The notes: generated by a model from the sequence alone, not told the origin. A stretch of 64,000 nt of DNA from JAEUMD01 sp050246945 (GCA_050246945.1 JBFWVC010000006.1:1-64000), one strand, 5' to 3'; shown: positions 8,183-17,906, numbered from the stretch's first letter. Numbers and translations: made by a program.

Positions 8183-8195
8183 GACACTTGATACG

Positions 8196-9146
8196 ATGGC
8201 GCTGACGACAGGACAGACGAAGGCCGTCTTTATTGACGGCGAGGCCGGAACAACGGGCCTCGAGATCCGCGACCGTCTTGCGGGTGCACAGGATATCTCC
8301 GTGCGCTCGATCGATCCGGAAAAGCGAAAAGATCCCGAAGCCCGTGCAGCCATGATGCGCGAGGTGGATCTGGTCGTGCTGTGCCTGCCGGACGACGCGG
8401 CCAAGGAGGCCGTTGCCATTGCGGACGGGCTCGGCGACGATGCGCCAAAAATCGTCGACGCATCAACCGCGCATCGCGTGGCTCCAGGGTGGGTTTACGG
8501 CTTTGCAGAGCTCGATTCGAAGCAAGCCGGCGCGATCGCCAGGGCGCAGCGCGTCGCCAATCCCGGCTGCTATCCGACGGGCGGCATCGCACTCATCCGC
8601 CCGCTCGTCGACGCCGGCATCATGCCCGCCGACGCGGCGATAACGGTCAACGCGGTGTCGGGCTATTCGGGCGGCGGCAAGGCAATGATCGAGGCCTACG
8701 AGGTAAAAAAGACCGCGCCATCGTTCGAACTCTACGGTCTCGGCCTCGAGCACAAGCATGTGCCCGAATTGCACAAGTACTCCCGGCTCGAGCGCCGGCC
8801 CATCTTCGTGCCGTCCGTGGGAAACTTCCGGCAGGGAATGCTGGTATCGGTTCCGCTGCACATCGGCATGCTGCCGGGGCGGCCGAGCCTCAGCGACATC
8901 GAAGACGCGCTGGCGCAGCACTATTCGGGCTCGAAGCTCGTCAGCGTGGTGCGCGATGCAGCGACGGTCTTCAAGGGGCGTATCTCTGCTGAGGATCTGA
9001 ACGGCACCGACACCATGCAACTCGCTGTGTTCGGCCATGCGGAACACGGTCAGGCGGTGCTGGTCGCGCGACTAGACAATCTTGGCAAAGGCGCCTCGGG
9101 TGCGGCAGTGCAGAACATCCGCCTGATGCTGGGGCTTGCCGACTGA
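8196..9146 (+). CDS. argC: N-acetyl-gamma-glutamyl-phosphate reductase
   Basis: A 316-residue ArgC of the short (type 2) form, which reduces N-acetylglutamyl phosphate to the semialdehyde with NADPH in arginine synthesis. The catalytic Cys125 lies in ANPGCYPTGG, and the NADP-binding start is VFIDGEAGTTGLEI. The start was placed at the ATG at 8196 because the open frame further upstream overlaps the TerC gene and is not conserved. No other arginine gene is adjacent. Confidence 0.94.
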   Translation: MALTTGQTKAVFIDGEAGTTGLEIRDRLAGAQDISVRSIDPEKRKDPEARAAMMREVDLVVLCLPDDAAKEAVAIADGLGDDAPKIVDASTAHRVAPGWVYGFAELDSKQAGAIARAQRVANPGCYPTGGIALIRPLVDAGIMPADAAITVNAVSGYSGGGKAMIEAYEVKKTAPSFELYGLGLEHKHVPELHKYSRLERRPIFVPSVGNFRQGMLVSVPLHIGMLPGRPSLSDIEDALAQHYSGSKLVSVVRDAATVFKGRISAEDLNGTDTMQLAVFGHAEHGQAVLVARLDNLGKGASGAAVQNIRLMLGLAD

Positions 9147-9193
9147 GCCGGGAAAGCGCCTCGGCCAGGCCGATGGCCTCCGCTCAATGGCAC

Positions 9194-10297
9194 TTAATGG
9201 CGCGCGGGCGAGTGACTGATGCGATGGAGATGCCATACGGCGATGGCGAAGACGATTGCCGCACCGCCCTGATGCATGAGACCCAATCCAATAGGTATCA
9301 CGCCCTGGGCCACAAGCAGGGTTGAGATACCTATGCCCATCTGGACAATGATGGCGGTCAGCAACACGACAGCCGAGACCATGACGCGTCCATCGTCGCT
9401 GCCGCGAAGCTGGAAGACGTGCAACAACGCCAGCAAGCCCGCCAGATAGGCCATCATGCGATGGTCGAACTGGACCGTCGTGACGTTCTCGAAAAAGTTC
9501 TCATACCAGGGCCGCAAGGTGAGCAATCCGTTCGGGATCAAGTGCCCGTCCATCAACGGCCAGGTATTGTAGGTGAGCCCTGCCTTCAGACCGGCCACCA
9601 GCGCGCCCAGCAGCACCTGAAGGAACAACGCGATCACCAGCAGGCGTGCCACACGCAAGTGTCCTGGCGCGACAGTTTCGAGGCGAATTGCCGTATCCCT
9701 TGGACGGGTCTCCTCAGCCAGCCAGACGAGCAGACCGAGAATGAAAAATGCGGTGCCAAGGTGCAAGGCCAGGCGATAGTGGCTGACGTCGACGCGATCG
9801 ACGAGACCCGACTTCACCATGTACCAGCCTATTGCTCCCTGGAGACCGCCAAGCGCGAGCACGCCCAGGAGCTTCAATTCCATCCCGCGGGGTATCCTGC
9901 CGAGCATCCAGAAGGCCAGGAGGGGAAGAGCAAAGGCGAGGCCGATGAAACGGCCAAGAAAGCGGTGCGACCATTCCCACCAATAGATCGCCTTGAACGC
10001 CTCGAGCGACATGCCCTTGTTGATCTGATGGTACTCCGGGATTTGCTTGTATTTCTCAAAGGCCTCGAGCCAATGGTCCTGGTTCAAGGGCGGAATGGCT
10101 CCGATGATCGGCTGCCATTCGGTGATCGAGAGTCCAGAGTCGGTGAGGCGCGTGGCTCCGCCGACGACAATCATCGCAAAGACGAGCACAATGACGACGC
10201 GAAGCCAGAAGCGCACGGCCAAGGCCTCGCCGCTCTCCTTTGTGCCGATTTCCGCAACCGCCGATCGCGCGCTCGAATACGATGCCATCGCTTGCAT
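9194..10297 (-). CDS. ctaA: Heme A synthase (COX15/CtaA)
   Basis: A 367-residue inner membrane enzyme that oxidises heme O to heme A for aa3-type cytochrome oxidases. Eight hydrophobic segments are visible. The conserved haem-ligand histidines occur in WEWSHRFLGR, DVSHYRLALHLG, FDHRMMAY and LGLMHQGGA. The N-terminal GGATRLTDSGLSITEW is the family signature. Starts at 10297 or 10288 are both possible. It is divergent from the DUF2842 gene. Confidence 0.95.
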   Translation of the reverse strand: MQAMASYSSARSAVAEIGTKESGEALAVRFWLRVVIVLVFAMIVVGGATRLTDSGLSITEWQPIIGAIPPLNQDHWLEAFEKYKQIPEYHQINKGMSLEAFKAIYWWEWSHRFLGRFIGLAFALPLLAFWMLGRIPRGMELKLLGVLALGGLQGAIGWYMVKSGLVDRVDVSHYRLALHLGTAFFILGLLVWLAEETRPRDTAIRLETVAPGHLRVARLLVIALFLQVLLGALVAGLKAGLTYNTWPLMDGHLIPNGLLTLRPWYENFFENVTTVQFDHRMMAYLAGLLALLHVFQLRGSDDGRVMVSAVVLLTAIIVQMGIGISTLLVAQGVIPIGLGLMHQGGAAIVFAIAVWHLHRISHSPARH

Positions 10298-10431
10298 ATC
10301 CTTGTGCTTGCCTTGGCTGTCTGATTAATGGGCGTGGGCGCGCCGATCAATGGGGCGCAAGGGAACACCATGACGCACCGCGGGTCTCCGGCCGGTAGTC
10401 CGCCCGAAGGTGCGCGCTCACCGGAGGTTTC

Positions 10432-10659
10432 ATGACGATCCGCACGCGCAAGCTCGTGGGTACGGTGGTTCTAACGCTGGTCCTCGTGGTCTACGCCCTG
10501 CTTGCCCTGGCGACGGCGATCGTCCTGCAGGTCAATCAGGCATCGAAATTCGTTGAACTTGTCTACTATTTGGTTGCCGGCCTTTTGTGGGTCGTGCCCG
10601 CCGGCGCCATCATCAGCTGGATGTCACGGACCGAACCGCGGCCGGACAAGCAAAAGTGA
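10432..10659 (+). CDS. DUF2842 small membrane protein
   Basis: A 75-residue protein with two hydrophobic helices separated by NQASKFVELVYY and a short basic tail, matching alphaproteobacterial DUF2842 proteins of unknown function. A strong GGAGG lies just before the ATG. It is transcribed divergently from ctaA with a 134-nt gap, and is convergent with the polysaccharide deacetylase gene. Confidence 0.85.
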   Translation: MTIRTRKLVGTVVLTLVLVVYALLALATAIVLQVNQASKFVELVYYLVAGLLWVVPAGAIISWMSRTEPRPDKQK

Positions 10660-10681
10660 ATGTCTGGATTCCCGCGGACGG

Positions 10682-11749
10682 TCAGATCGAGGCGTTCGCT
10701 CCGGAGACGCGGCCAAGCACATTCCAAAGGCGGAACGGCATGCCCGAGAGCATGACCTTGATGAAGCGCGGGTCCTGATAGTCGCCGTTGAGAGAGAAGC
10801 GCGGCAGCCCGGTCAGTCGCTCGGCGTGGGTGGCGTCAACCTGACCCTTCCGGGTGGTTACAGCGGTCGCCATGCCCAACTCATGCGCCATCTCGAATTC
10901 GCGGGTGCCGGCGCTCTTCCTGCACCCGTAAGGATAGCTGAAATGACGGCAGGGGCGGCCCAGTTCCTGTTCGATGCGAGCGACCGAAGCTGCCATTTCC
11001 TCGCGCGCGACAGCCGCATCGAGTTTGGCCAGGGCGAGGTGGCTGCGGGTATGCGCGCCAATGGTCACCAGCGGATCAGCCGCCAGCGTGCGGACTTCGT
11101 CCCAATTCATCATCATCTCACGGCAGAGTTCACCACCGTCGAGACCATGGGCGCTGGCCAGGCCGGCGACCACGCTGCGCGCCTCATCCTCGGGGAGGCT
11201 TCGCAGCCACCAGTAGATTTCCGTGTAGGCAAACTCCTTGCCCGAGATGGCGGCGGTGTCGAAATGGCGATCGCAACCATCCATACGTACGCTCACGCGC
11301 TCGGCACCTGCAATGACCCTCTCCAGCATGAGCCACCACAGGTCGCCGTTTCCGTCCATATAGTCGGTCGGTACGTAGACCGTGAACGGCGCGCCGTGCC
11401 GTCTGAATACCGGCAGCGCGTGTCGGAGATTGTCGCGGTAGCCGTCATCCAGCGTAAAGACAGCAAATGGACGCCGTCCGCTGCGGCTTGCGAGGCGCTC
11501 TGGCACTTCGTCGATCGAAAGCACATCGAAGCCGGACTCCACGACTTTGTGGATGACGTCGTCAAGAAATTGCGGCGTCACCTTGAGGACGCGGTTCGGC
11601 TCGAACGGCCTGACCGGCTCGGGCGTCACTCGATGCAGCATGAAGATCACACCGTCACCGCGCGTAAACGGTGCGGCGAGGTCGTCTGCCCCGCTATAGT
11701 ACATAGCTGACAGTGCCGCTTTAAGGATCCGGGTCGAACGGCGGTTCAT
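10682..11749 (-). CDS. Polysaccharide deacetylase (NodB homology)
   Basis: A carbohydrate esterase family 4 protein of about 355 residues. NodB motif 1 is FAVFTLDDGYRDN with the metal- and base-type Asp pair; motif 2 is IGAHTRSHLALAKL with the two zinc histidines; FSYPYG is motif 3. It probably removes N-acetyl groups from the exopolysaccharide made by the neighbouring cluster. There is no clear signal peptide. The ATG at 11749 (MNRRSTRILKAAL) fits homologue N-termini; an ATG at 11779 and a longer frame overlapping the next gene are less likely. It lies downstream of the GumC-like gene on the same strand. Confidence 0.87.
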   Translation of the reverse strand: MNRRSTRILKAALSAMYYSGADDLAAPFTRGDGVIFMLHRVTPEPVRPFEPNRVLKVTPQFLDDVIHKVVESGFDVLSIDEVPERLASRSGRRPFAVFTLDDGYRDNLRHALPVFRRHGAPFTVYVPTDYMDGNGDLWWLMLERVIAGAERVSVRMDGCDRHFDTAAISGKEFAYTEIYWWLRSLPEDEARSVVAGLASAHGLDGGELCREMMMNWDEVRTLAADPLVTIGAHTRSHLALAKLDAAVAREEMAASVARIEQELGRPCRHFSYPYGCRKSAGTREFEMAHELGMATAVTTRKGQVDATHAERLTGLPRFSLNGDYQDPRFIKVMLSGMPFRLWNVLGRVSGANASI

Positions 11750-11930
11750 TGCTGCAGCGTGTCCCAAAAAATCGCGCATTGAGGTTTCAAGTGTCGGGAC
11801 TGGTTGCAACAACCATGCTGCTCCGGGCGTGTGCCGGCCAACTGAGTGCCACAAGGTTAACAATAGGTTGACGGGCCCGCAGCGGCGTCTGCCGGTCCGA
11901 CCTGTCGTGGTTGGCGATGACGCTGATGGG

Positions 11931-14180
11931 TCAGAGCCTGGCTTGGACACTGACCCCCTCGGGTCGGCGCACGATGCGTTGAGCGCCCGCAGGATGTTCA
12001 CTGGAGCCGTTGAAACGCACGAGCGCGATGTCTGTCACATCGAAGCCAAGAAAGGTGCCCGGAGGATCCTGGAGCGCGGCAGTACTGCGAGGTCCAGTGT
12101 CAACGGTGACGCCGGCATCGAAACGGCCCTGTATGGCCTCGAACAGAGAACGCGCATCCGCAGATCGAGCCACGACGATGATCTGCTCGTACGCCTCATC
12201 GAGCGCATCGAGGATGAGGTTGAGTTGTTCGGGGTCGAGCGCCTGATAGACGGGTTGACCACCCAGCGAGGTGCCGCAGGGTACGATATGGACCTGGCCG
12301 CCCGGCAAGTTGCGGATCACGTCCTCAAAACTAGCATCACCCCGCGCCAGATCGTTGAAGCCAGGCGTGGTGCCGAGACCTAGTCGGCGGCAGAAGCCCA
12401 TCTCGTCCTCACTCCAGTCGATGACGATGGTCTGCTGGCCTTCGCGCGCAAACTCCGCGGCAAGGGCCAGACCTTCGACGCTCGGTTCAATCGAGTTGGA
12501 CGCGCCGGTTACGAGTGTGCGAACGCCGCCGTAGTGGGACGTATGTGTCCTGATGTGGCGCGCCAGCCTGGATACCGACACGATTTCAGCAACTGTTCCG
12601 CTTTCAGCGCGGACTTGCGAACCATTCGTTTCGGCATTGCGGTCCAAGGACGGATGAAGGCGTCCCGTGGAATCGTATGGTGGGACGTCGCTGCCGGCCA
12701 GGCCACTCGGTTGGCGGCCATCGGGTAGATTTTGGTCTGAAGCGCGCCGCATCCGGTGGACGTCACCGGCGTCGGCCCGTGCACCCGAGAGCAGTGCGCG
12801 CGTGACCACCCACGCGGTGCCGAACAGAAGGGTTGCGAGCGCGACGAGCGCCGTCAAAGGTCCCTTCTTGGGAAACACGGGCACGCTCGACGGCATTGCC
12901 TTGGATAGGATCTTGACTTCGACCGGCACGACGCGCGTGCGGGTCTTCAGCTTGGCTTCCTCGACATCCTTCAGCGAGCGCTCGAGCTCGTTCTGCTTGG
13001 ATTTTGCGATGTCCTCGAGACGACGCAGCTCGACCTTGCCGCCAGAGCGCCTGGACTCCTCGGACTTGATCTCGCCGAGACTCCTGGAGATGGATTCTTC
13101 GCGTAGTGCTGCAACCTTGGCTTCCTTCTCCAAACTTTCGACAAGCTTGGAAATCTCGGCTCGCAACTGCTTCTTCAGTCCATCGAGGTCGGCGCTCATC
13201 TGGCGCATGCGCGGATGTGCCGGAAGCAGCGTTGCGGAAAGCTCCGAGATCTCGCGCTCCAGCCTTACGCGCTGCTGCACAAGAGCCTGGATCAGTGGCG
13301 ACTTCTGCGCGTCGGGCAAGGCGTCGGCCGTGCCGGCCTGCATCAAATCGCGGGCAGCGCGCGCGCGCGCCTCGATCTCGCTGCGCGAAGCCTTCGCCCG
13401 GGTCAACTCGGCGGTCAACTCGCCCAGTTGCTGCTCGGGCAGGCCGATTCTGGACTGGCCGCCCTTGAAGAGATCGTTGTCGCTTTTGAACTGCTCGACG
13501 GCAAATTGAGCCTCGGACACCTCTTTACTCAATCGCTCGATCTTCTCTTCCATCACCTTCTGCACTTCGTCGATCTCGTCGACCGTCTTCTCGGCAAGGG
13601 ACGTGCGATAGGCGTGGGCCAGATGATTGGCGATCTCGGCGGCAAGAGCGCTATCGGAAGAGGTGAAGCGCACGCCTATGAAGCGGCTTTCCTTGGCTGT
13701 GTAGACTTCCAGGCGCTTATAGATCGCATTGAGAACGCGATCCTGCTCGCTCTCCCCGGGTCGGGGGCCGGACATGCCGACAGCACGCAAAATCGAATCG
13801 AAGCGGTCGGCGCTGCCGAGAGCGCTGTTGAATTCGCGCACAGTGGCGAGCTTGAGTTCGTCGGCGACACGCTGGGCAAGCTCAGGCGACTTCAATGCCC
13901 GCACATGCGTGTTCACAGCAGCCGGATCGACAAGCACATTGATACTGTCGGGACCGCGCGAACCATCCTTTGAATCGGTGAAGGGATTGGATGCGTTCTT
14001 GGCGGCCACGGTCAGCTGCGCCTCGGACGTGTATTGCGGTGCCATCATCGACAAGATTGCGAATGTGGCACCGCCGGTCAGGAGGCTCGCGAAAATGAGC
14101 CATTTACCGCTGCGCCGCAACGAACCCCAGATGCTCGTGATGTCGATGTCGTCGGGAGAAGCGTGGGTCGTGCCGCGCAT
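11931..14180 (-). CDS. GumC-like polysaccharide copolymerase with degenerate kinase domain
   Basis: A protein of about 749 residues, in order: N-terminal Wzz-type transmembrane helix (WLIFASLLTGGATFAIL), periplasmic region with long coiled coils, a second transmembrane helix (PLTALVALATLLFGTAW), a polar linker, and a cytoplasmic Rossmann-like domain from about residue 554. That last domain aligns with BY-type tyrosine kinases, but the Walker A GxGKT is replaced by TGASNSIEPS, the Walker B Asp is missing (QIIVVARSA), and there is no Tyr-rich tail. It probably controls chain length and export with the Wza-like lipoprotein. The ATG at 14180 is preferred over a TTG at 14240. Confidence 0.85.
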   Translation of the reverse strand: MRGTTHASPDDIDITSIWGSLRRSGKWLIFASLLTGGATFAILSMMAPQYTSEAQLTVAAKNASNPFTDSKDGSRGPDSINVLVDPAAVNTHVRALKSPELAQRVADELKLATVREFNSALGSADRFDSILRAVGMSGPRPGESEQDRVLNAIYKRLEVYTAKESRFIGVRFTSSDSALAAEIANHLAHAYRTSLAEKTVDEIDEVQKVMEEKIERLSKEVSEAQFAVEQFKSDNDLFKGGQSRIGLPEQQLGELTAELTRAKASRSEIEARARAARDLMQAGTADALPDAQKSPLIQALVQQRVRLEREISELSATLLPAHPRMRQMSADLDGLKKQLRAEISKLVESLEKEAKVAALREESISRSLGEIKSEESRRSGGKVELRRLEDIAKSKQNELERSLKDVEEAKLKTRTRVVPVEVKILSKAMPSSVPVFPKKGPLTALVALATLLFGTAWVVTRALLSGARADAGDVHRMRRASDQNLPDGRQPSGLAGSDVPPYDSTGRLHPSLDRNAETNGSQVRAESGTVAEIVSVSRLARHIRTHTSHYGGVRTLVTGASNSIEPSVEGLALAAEFAREGQQTIVIDWSEDEMGFCRRLGLGTTPGFNDLARGDASFEDVIRNLPGGQVHIVPCGTSLGGQPVYQALDPEQLNLILDALDEAYEQIIVVARSADARSLFEAIQGRFDAGVTVDTGPRSTAALQDPPGTFLGFDVTDIALVRFNGSSEHPAGAQRIVRRPEGVSVQARL

Positions 14181-14200
14181 GGATCCGCTCGCAAGATTTA

Positions 14201-14221
14201 CTAATCCGTGTACCGGATTAG
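14201..14221. promoter_or_regulatory. Palindrome between divergent EPS genes
   Basis: CTAATCCG-N5-CGGATTAG is a perfect 8-bp inverted repeat with a 5-nt centre. It lies 20 bp upstream of the GumC-like start codon, in the 167-bp gap that separates it from the Wza-like gene. The form and position suit the operator of a dimeric regulator controlling one or both divergent units. The cognate regulator is unknown and none is encoded next to it. Confidence 0.5.
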
Positions 14222-14347
14222 AGCGGTTGTGGGTAAGCAATTCCTTAACCTAGGGGTGTGTCCCGGAAATATACCAGTAGTCAGCATTTTTTAACCTTCG
14301 GACCGTTAGATGGGCCGATACGTCCAATCCATCGAAGAGGGCGCTCC

Positions 14348-15070
14348 ATGCTTGTTCGTTGCGTTGTGGTTCCCGCGCTCGCCGCCTTTTTCGTTACCGG
14401 GTGCGCCCACAACGACGATTTTCTCGGTGGCGAAGGCGCGCTTATGCCCGGGACCGAGGTGCAAGTGGCCGAGCGCGCGGGGCCTGTCGAGAACGGCTAT
14501 CCGACGCCGATATCCGCGCCCGTGGTCACGGTTGCAGAGCACTCTGCATTCGGCGAACCCACCAATCCGCCAATGCTGCCGCCTGGCCCGCACGCGGTCG
14601 CCGAAAGCGATGGTCCCTATCTTCTCGACTCTGGCGACAAGCTGCGTGTCTTCGTGTACGGGCAGCCCAATCTTTCCCGCATCTACACGGTCGACCATGG
14701 GGGCTTGATTACTGTGCCATTGATCGGTGCGGTCAAGGCGCGCGGGCTCACGACATTCGATCTCGAGGGAGTCATCCGCCGGCGGCTTGGCGCGGAGTAC
14801 GTGCGCAATCCGCAAGTCACAGTCGACATGCAGCAGAACCGTCCTTTCTTCATCCTGGGCGAAGTGCGAAACGCTGGGCAGTACCCCTACGTGTCGGGCA
14901 TGACGGTTCAGACGGCGATCGCCATTGCGGGCGGCTACTCGGAGCGCGCAAACGAACGAAACTTCCGCATCACACGGCGTATAAATGGCTACGTCGAGCA
15001 GATCGAAGCGCCATCGGACTACGTCGTAAAGCCCGGCGATACCATTTTCGTGTACGAACGATTCCTTTGA
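14348..15070 (+). CDS. Wza/GumB-like polysaccharide export lipoprotein
   Basis: A 240-residue outer membrane export protein. The start at 14348 has GAGGG upstream and gives a lipoprotein signal with a VTGC lipobox (Cys19). The poly_export domain begins at YLLDSGDKLRVFVYGQPNLS and is followed by a SLBB-type segment (GQYPYVSGMTVQTAIAIAGG), ending at the short form without the extra Wza C-terminal helix. It should form or gate the outer membrane channel for the exopolysaccharide, in partnership with the divergent GumC-like protein. Confidence 0.9.
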   Translation: MLVRCVVVPALAAFFVTGCAHNDDFLGGEGALMPGTEVQVAERAGPVENGYPTPISAPVVTVAEHSAFGEPTNPPMLPPGPHAVAESDGPYLLDSGDKLRVFVYGQPNLSRIYTVDHGGLITVPLIGAVKARGLTTFDLEGVIRRRLGAEYVRNPQVTVDMQQNRPFFILGEVRNAGQYPYVSGMTVQTAIAIAGGYSERANERNFRITRRINGYVEQIEAPSDYVVKPGDTIFVYERFL

Positions 15071-15128
15071 GGCTGATGCAGTGCATGGGGCCTCGCGGTT
15101 CCCTGCAACGATCGAGACCTGAACGCCG

Positions 15129-16262
15129 GTGTCCGCCTCACTCGACATTCTCCATGTGCTACGTGCGCCAGTGGGCGGTCTGTTCCGCCACGTCGCAGAT
15201 CTTTCGCGCGCACAAGGTGCGGCGGGGCATCGCGTCGGCGTCATCTGCTGCGCGGAAGCCGGAGACCGGCTCACGGAAGCGCGACTTGCAGAACTCGAAG
15301 CCCACCTGGCATTGGGGCTCCTGCGCGTTCCCATGGCGCGCGAGATCGACCCGAGAGACGTCACGGCGATACGCGCCACACGTTCACACGCCGCCAAGCT
15401 CGGCATCGATGTGTTGCATGGACACGGCGCCAAGGGCGGCGCCTATGCGCGGCTCGCAACAGCGGGATTGAAACGAAGCGGCTCCAATGCGGTCACGGTC
15501 TACACGCCACACGGCGGCTCGCTCCATTACGATCCTACTTCGCTCAAGGGGCGGTTGTTCATGGCGCTGGAACGCTATCTGACAGGCCAGACCGATGGCA
15601 TCATATTCGAAAGCGCATATTCTTCGCGCGTTTATGCGCGGAACGTTGCTCCGTCGCGCGATGTCGCGACGCGGATCATTCCCAACGGCGTCGGACCAGA
15701 AGAATTCACGAGCGTTGCGTGCAACGATGACGCCGCCGATTTCGTCTTCGTCGGCGAGTTGCGCAGGCTCAAGGGTGTCGATCTGCTTCTCCAGGCATTG
15801 GCCCGCATCAGCGAACCACATGCGCCGAGCGCGGTGATCGTCGGCGACGGGCCGGACGCGGCGTCCTTCAAGGCACAAGCGGATGCGCTCGGGCTATCGG
15901 GACGCGTCGATTTCCCAGGTGCCTTGCCGGCGTCCCGGGCGTTCAAGCTAGGACGCTCGCTCGTCATGCCATCGCGCGCGGAGAGCTTTCCTTACGTCGT
16001 TCTGGAGGCCGGCGCGGCGGGCCTGCCCATGATTGCGACATCTGTCGGCGGCATTCCCGAAATCGTACAGGGCAGCACGATGCCGCTCGTGCCGCCAGAG
16101 GATTGGTCCGCACTTGCTGCGGCAATGCACCGGCATCTCGTGGATCGCGCGGGAGTCACAGAGGACGCCCGCGGCCTTCAGGCTGTCATGATGAACCGCT
16201 TCACGACCGACAAGATGAGTGCCGACGTGCTGACATTCTACGCCGACCTGCGGCGGCGTTAA
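15129..16262 (+). CDS. GT4-family glycosyltransferase
   Basis: A 377-residue GT-B glycosyltransferase. The N-terminal donor/acceptor domain has ILHVLRAPVGGLFRHVADL; the C-terminal domain has DFVFVGELRRLKGVDLLLQA, then SRAESFPYVVLEAGAAGLP with the conserved ExxxxxxxE-type motif, and TSVGGIPEIV. It transfers an activated sugar, probably to the lipid-linked repeat unit on the cytoplasmic face. The start is GTG at 15129. It lies 58 nt after the Wza-like gene and on the same strand as the sugar transferase and polymerase genes. Confidence 0.9.
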   Translation: MSASLDILHVLRAPVGGLFRHVADLSRAQGAAGHRVGVICCAEAGDRLTEARLAELEAHLALGLLRVPMAREIDPRDVTAIRATRSHAAKLGIDVLHGHGAKGGAYARLATAGLKRSGSNAVTVYTPHGGSLHYDPTSLKGRLFMALERYLTGQTDGIIFESAYSSRVYARNVAPSRDVATRIIPNGVGPEEFTSVACNDDAADFVFVGELRRLKGVDLLLQALARISEPHAPSAVIVGDGPDAASFKAQADALGLSGRVDFPGALPASRAFKLGRSLVMPSRAESFPYVVLEAGAAGLPMIATSVGGIPEIVQGSTMPLVPPEDWSALAAAMHRHLVDRAGVTEDARGLQAVMMNRFTTDKMSADVLTFYADLRRR

Positions 16263-16376
16263 CCCGCGCTTTACCCTAATCGCGAAGCCATCCGACAACA
16301 GGCTAATTTGTTAGGCCTATGGCATGTTGAATGCTTGCTTGCCGTGTCACGAGATGGTGGAGCACGGACAACAAAC

Positions 16377-17906
16377 ATGTCGAATAAGCAGATGGGCGCA
16401 AGAACAATCGAAGAAGATGCGAGGCGGAAAGTTCATCGCGTCAACCGCACGCTACATATGCCTCCACTGGCTGACTTCCGGTCTGGGGATCGGGCGAGCC
16501 TCATATCGCCGGCGGTACTTGCAGGAGCAGTGCGCGGCTTCGAATTCATCGTCATCACGATGGTGGGCTTGGCCGCCGCTCTCGCTTATGTTGGCGAGCC
16601 AGACCTCCTGACGGGGACGCGGTATCCCGGCGTTCTCGTTTCGATGAGTACTGCGGCGGTCGTCACCTACGAGCTTCTCGGCCTCTACAAGGTGCCGGCG
16701 TTCTCGTCGATCATGAGGCAGCTGCCGCGCGTCGCGATGGGCTGGACCGCGGCCTTTGCCGCATTGATCGCCGCAGTCTTCTTCCTGAAACTCGGCCATG
16801 ACTTCTCGCGCGTTTGGCTTGCGGTCTGGTTCACTTCCGGTGGCGCCGTGCTGCTCGCCTCACGCGTCGCACTTGCCGGCCTCGTCCGCCGCTGGGCGCA
16901 GGAGGGTCGTCTTTATCGTCGCGCTGTCATCTACGGTGCCGGCGTAGCGACCGAGCAACTGATCCGCGAGCTAGAGAAGAACGCCGCTGGCGACATTCGC
17001 ATCTCCGGCGTCTTCGACGAGCGCGACGACGAGCGGTCGTCCGCGATGATTGCGGGCTATCCGCGACTGGGCGGGCTCACCCAGCTTGTCGATTACTGCC
17101 GGCGAACGCGCATCGATCTGGCGATCGTCGCACTGCCGATCACGGCGGAATCCCGGCTTGTGGAATTGATGAAGCAGATCTCGGTGCTGCCCGTTGACGT
17201 GAAGCTTCCGGCGGCGGCGACGTCTCTTCGCTTCAGCCCTCGCACCTATTCTCGCATTGGCAACGTCGCCATGATCGATCTGCATGACACGCCGATCACC
17301 GACTGGGGCCGTGTCTCCAAATGGGTATTCGACAAGGCGATCGGCTGTCTGGCACTCGCGCTTCTAGCCCCCGTGATGGCTGCTGTCGCCGTAGCGATCA
17401 AGCTCGACAGCCGGGGGCCCGTGTTCTTCCGGCAGAAGCGCTACGGCTTCAACAACGAACTGATCGGTGTCTTCAAGTTTCGTTCGATGTATGTCGAGCG
17501 TTGCGATGCAAGCGCATCCAAGCTCGTGACCAAGGACGATCCGCGCGTGACAAGGGTCGGTCGTTTCATCCGCAAGACGAGCCTCGATGAGTTGCCGCAG
17601 CTCATCAACCTGCTCATAGGCGATCTCTCCCTCGTCGGCCCGCGCCCGCATGCGCTGCACGCCAAGGCGGCCAATCAGCTCTATGACGAGGTGGTCGATG
17701 GCTACTTCGCACGCCACAAGGTGAAGCCCGGAATCACCGGCTGGGCACAGATCAACGGCTGGCGCGGCGAAACCGACAAGCAGGAAAAGATCCTGAAGCG
17801 CGTCGAGTACGATCTCTATTATATCGAGAACTGGTCGGTCTTCTTCGACCTGTACATCCTTCTGAAGACGCCATTCGCGCTGCTCAAGACCGACAACGCC
17901 TACTAG
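16377..17906 (+). CDS. Polyprenyl-phosphate sugar-1-P transferase (WcaJ/PssA type)
   Basis: A protein of about 509 residues with four or five N-terminal membrane helices, a CoA-binding-like central domain (VIYGAGVATEQLIREL) and the C-terminal bacterial sugar transferase domain. The last contains KRYGFNNELIGVFKFRSMY, DDPRVTRVGRFIRKTSLDEL and GDLSLVGPRPHA. It loads the first sugar phosphate, often glucose or galactose, onto undecaprenyl phosphate to begin the repeat unit. The ATG at 16377 is preferred to a TTG at 16308, which lacks a convincing ribosome binding site. Confidence 0.9.
   Translation: MSNKQMGARTIEEDARRKVHRVNRTLHMPPLADFRSGDRASLISPAVLAGAVRGFEFIVITMVGLAAALAYVGEPDLLTGTRYPGVLVSMSTAAVVTYELLGLYKVPAFSSIMRQLPRVAMGWTAAFAALIAAVFFLKLGHDFSRVWLAVWFTSGGAVLLASRVALAGLVRRWAQEGRLYRRAVIYGAGVATEQLIRELEKNAAGDIRISGVFDERDDERSSAMIAGYPRLGGLTQLVDYCRRTRIDLAIVALPITAESRLVELMKQISVLPVDVKLPAAATSLRFSPRTYSRIGNVAMIDLHDTPITDWGRVSKWVFDKAIGCLALALLAPVMAAVAVAIKLDSRGPVFFRQKRYGFNNELIGVFKFRSMYVERCDASASKLVTKDDPRVTRVGRFIRKTSLDELPQLINLLIGDLSLVGPRPHALHAKAANQLYDEVVDGYFARHKVKPGITGWAQINGWRGETDKQEKILKRVEYDLYYIENWSVFFDLYILLKTPFALLKTDNAY

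Noticed and set aside
8094..8195. N-terminal extension of argC
   Set aside because: It overlaps the TerC gene and is not ArgC-like; the ATG at 8196 begins the conserved sequence.
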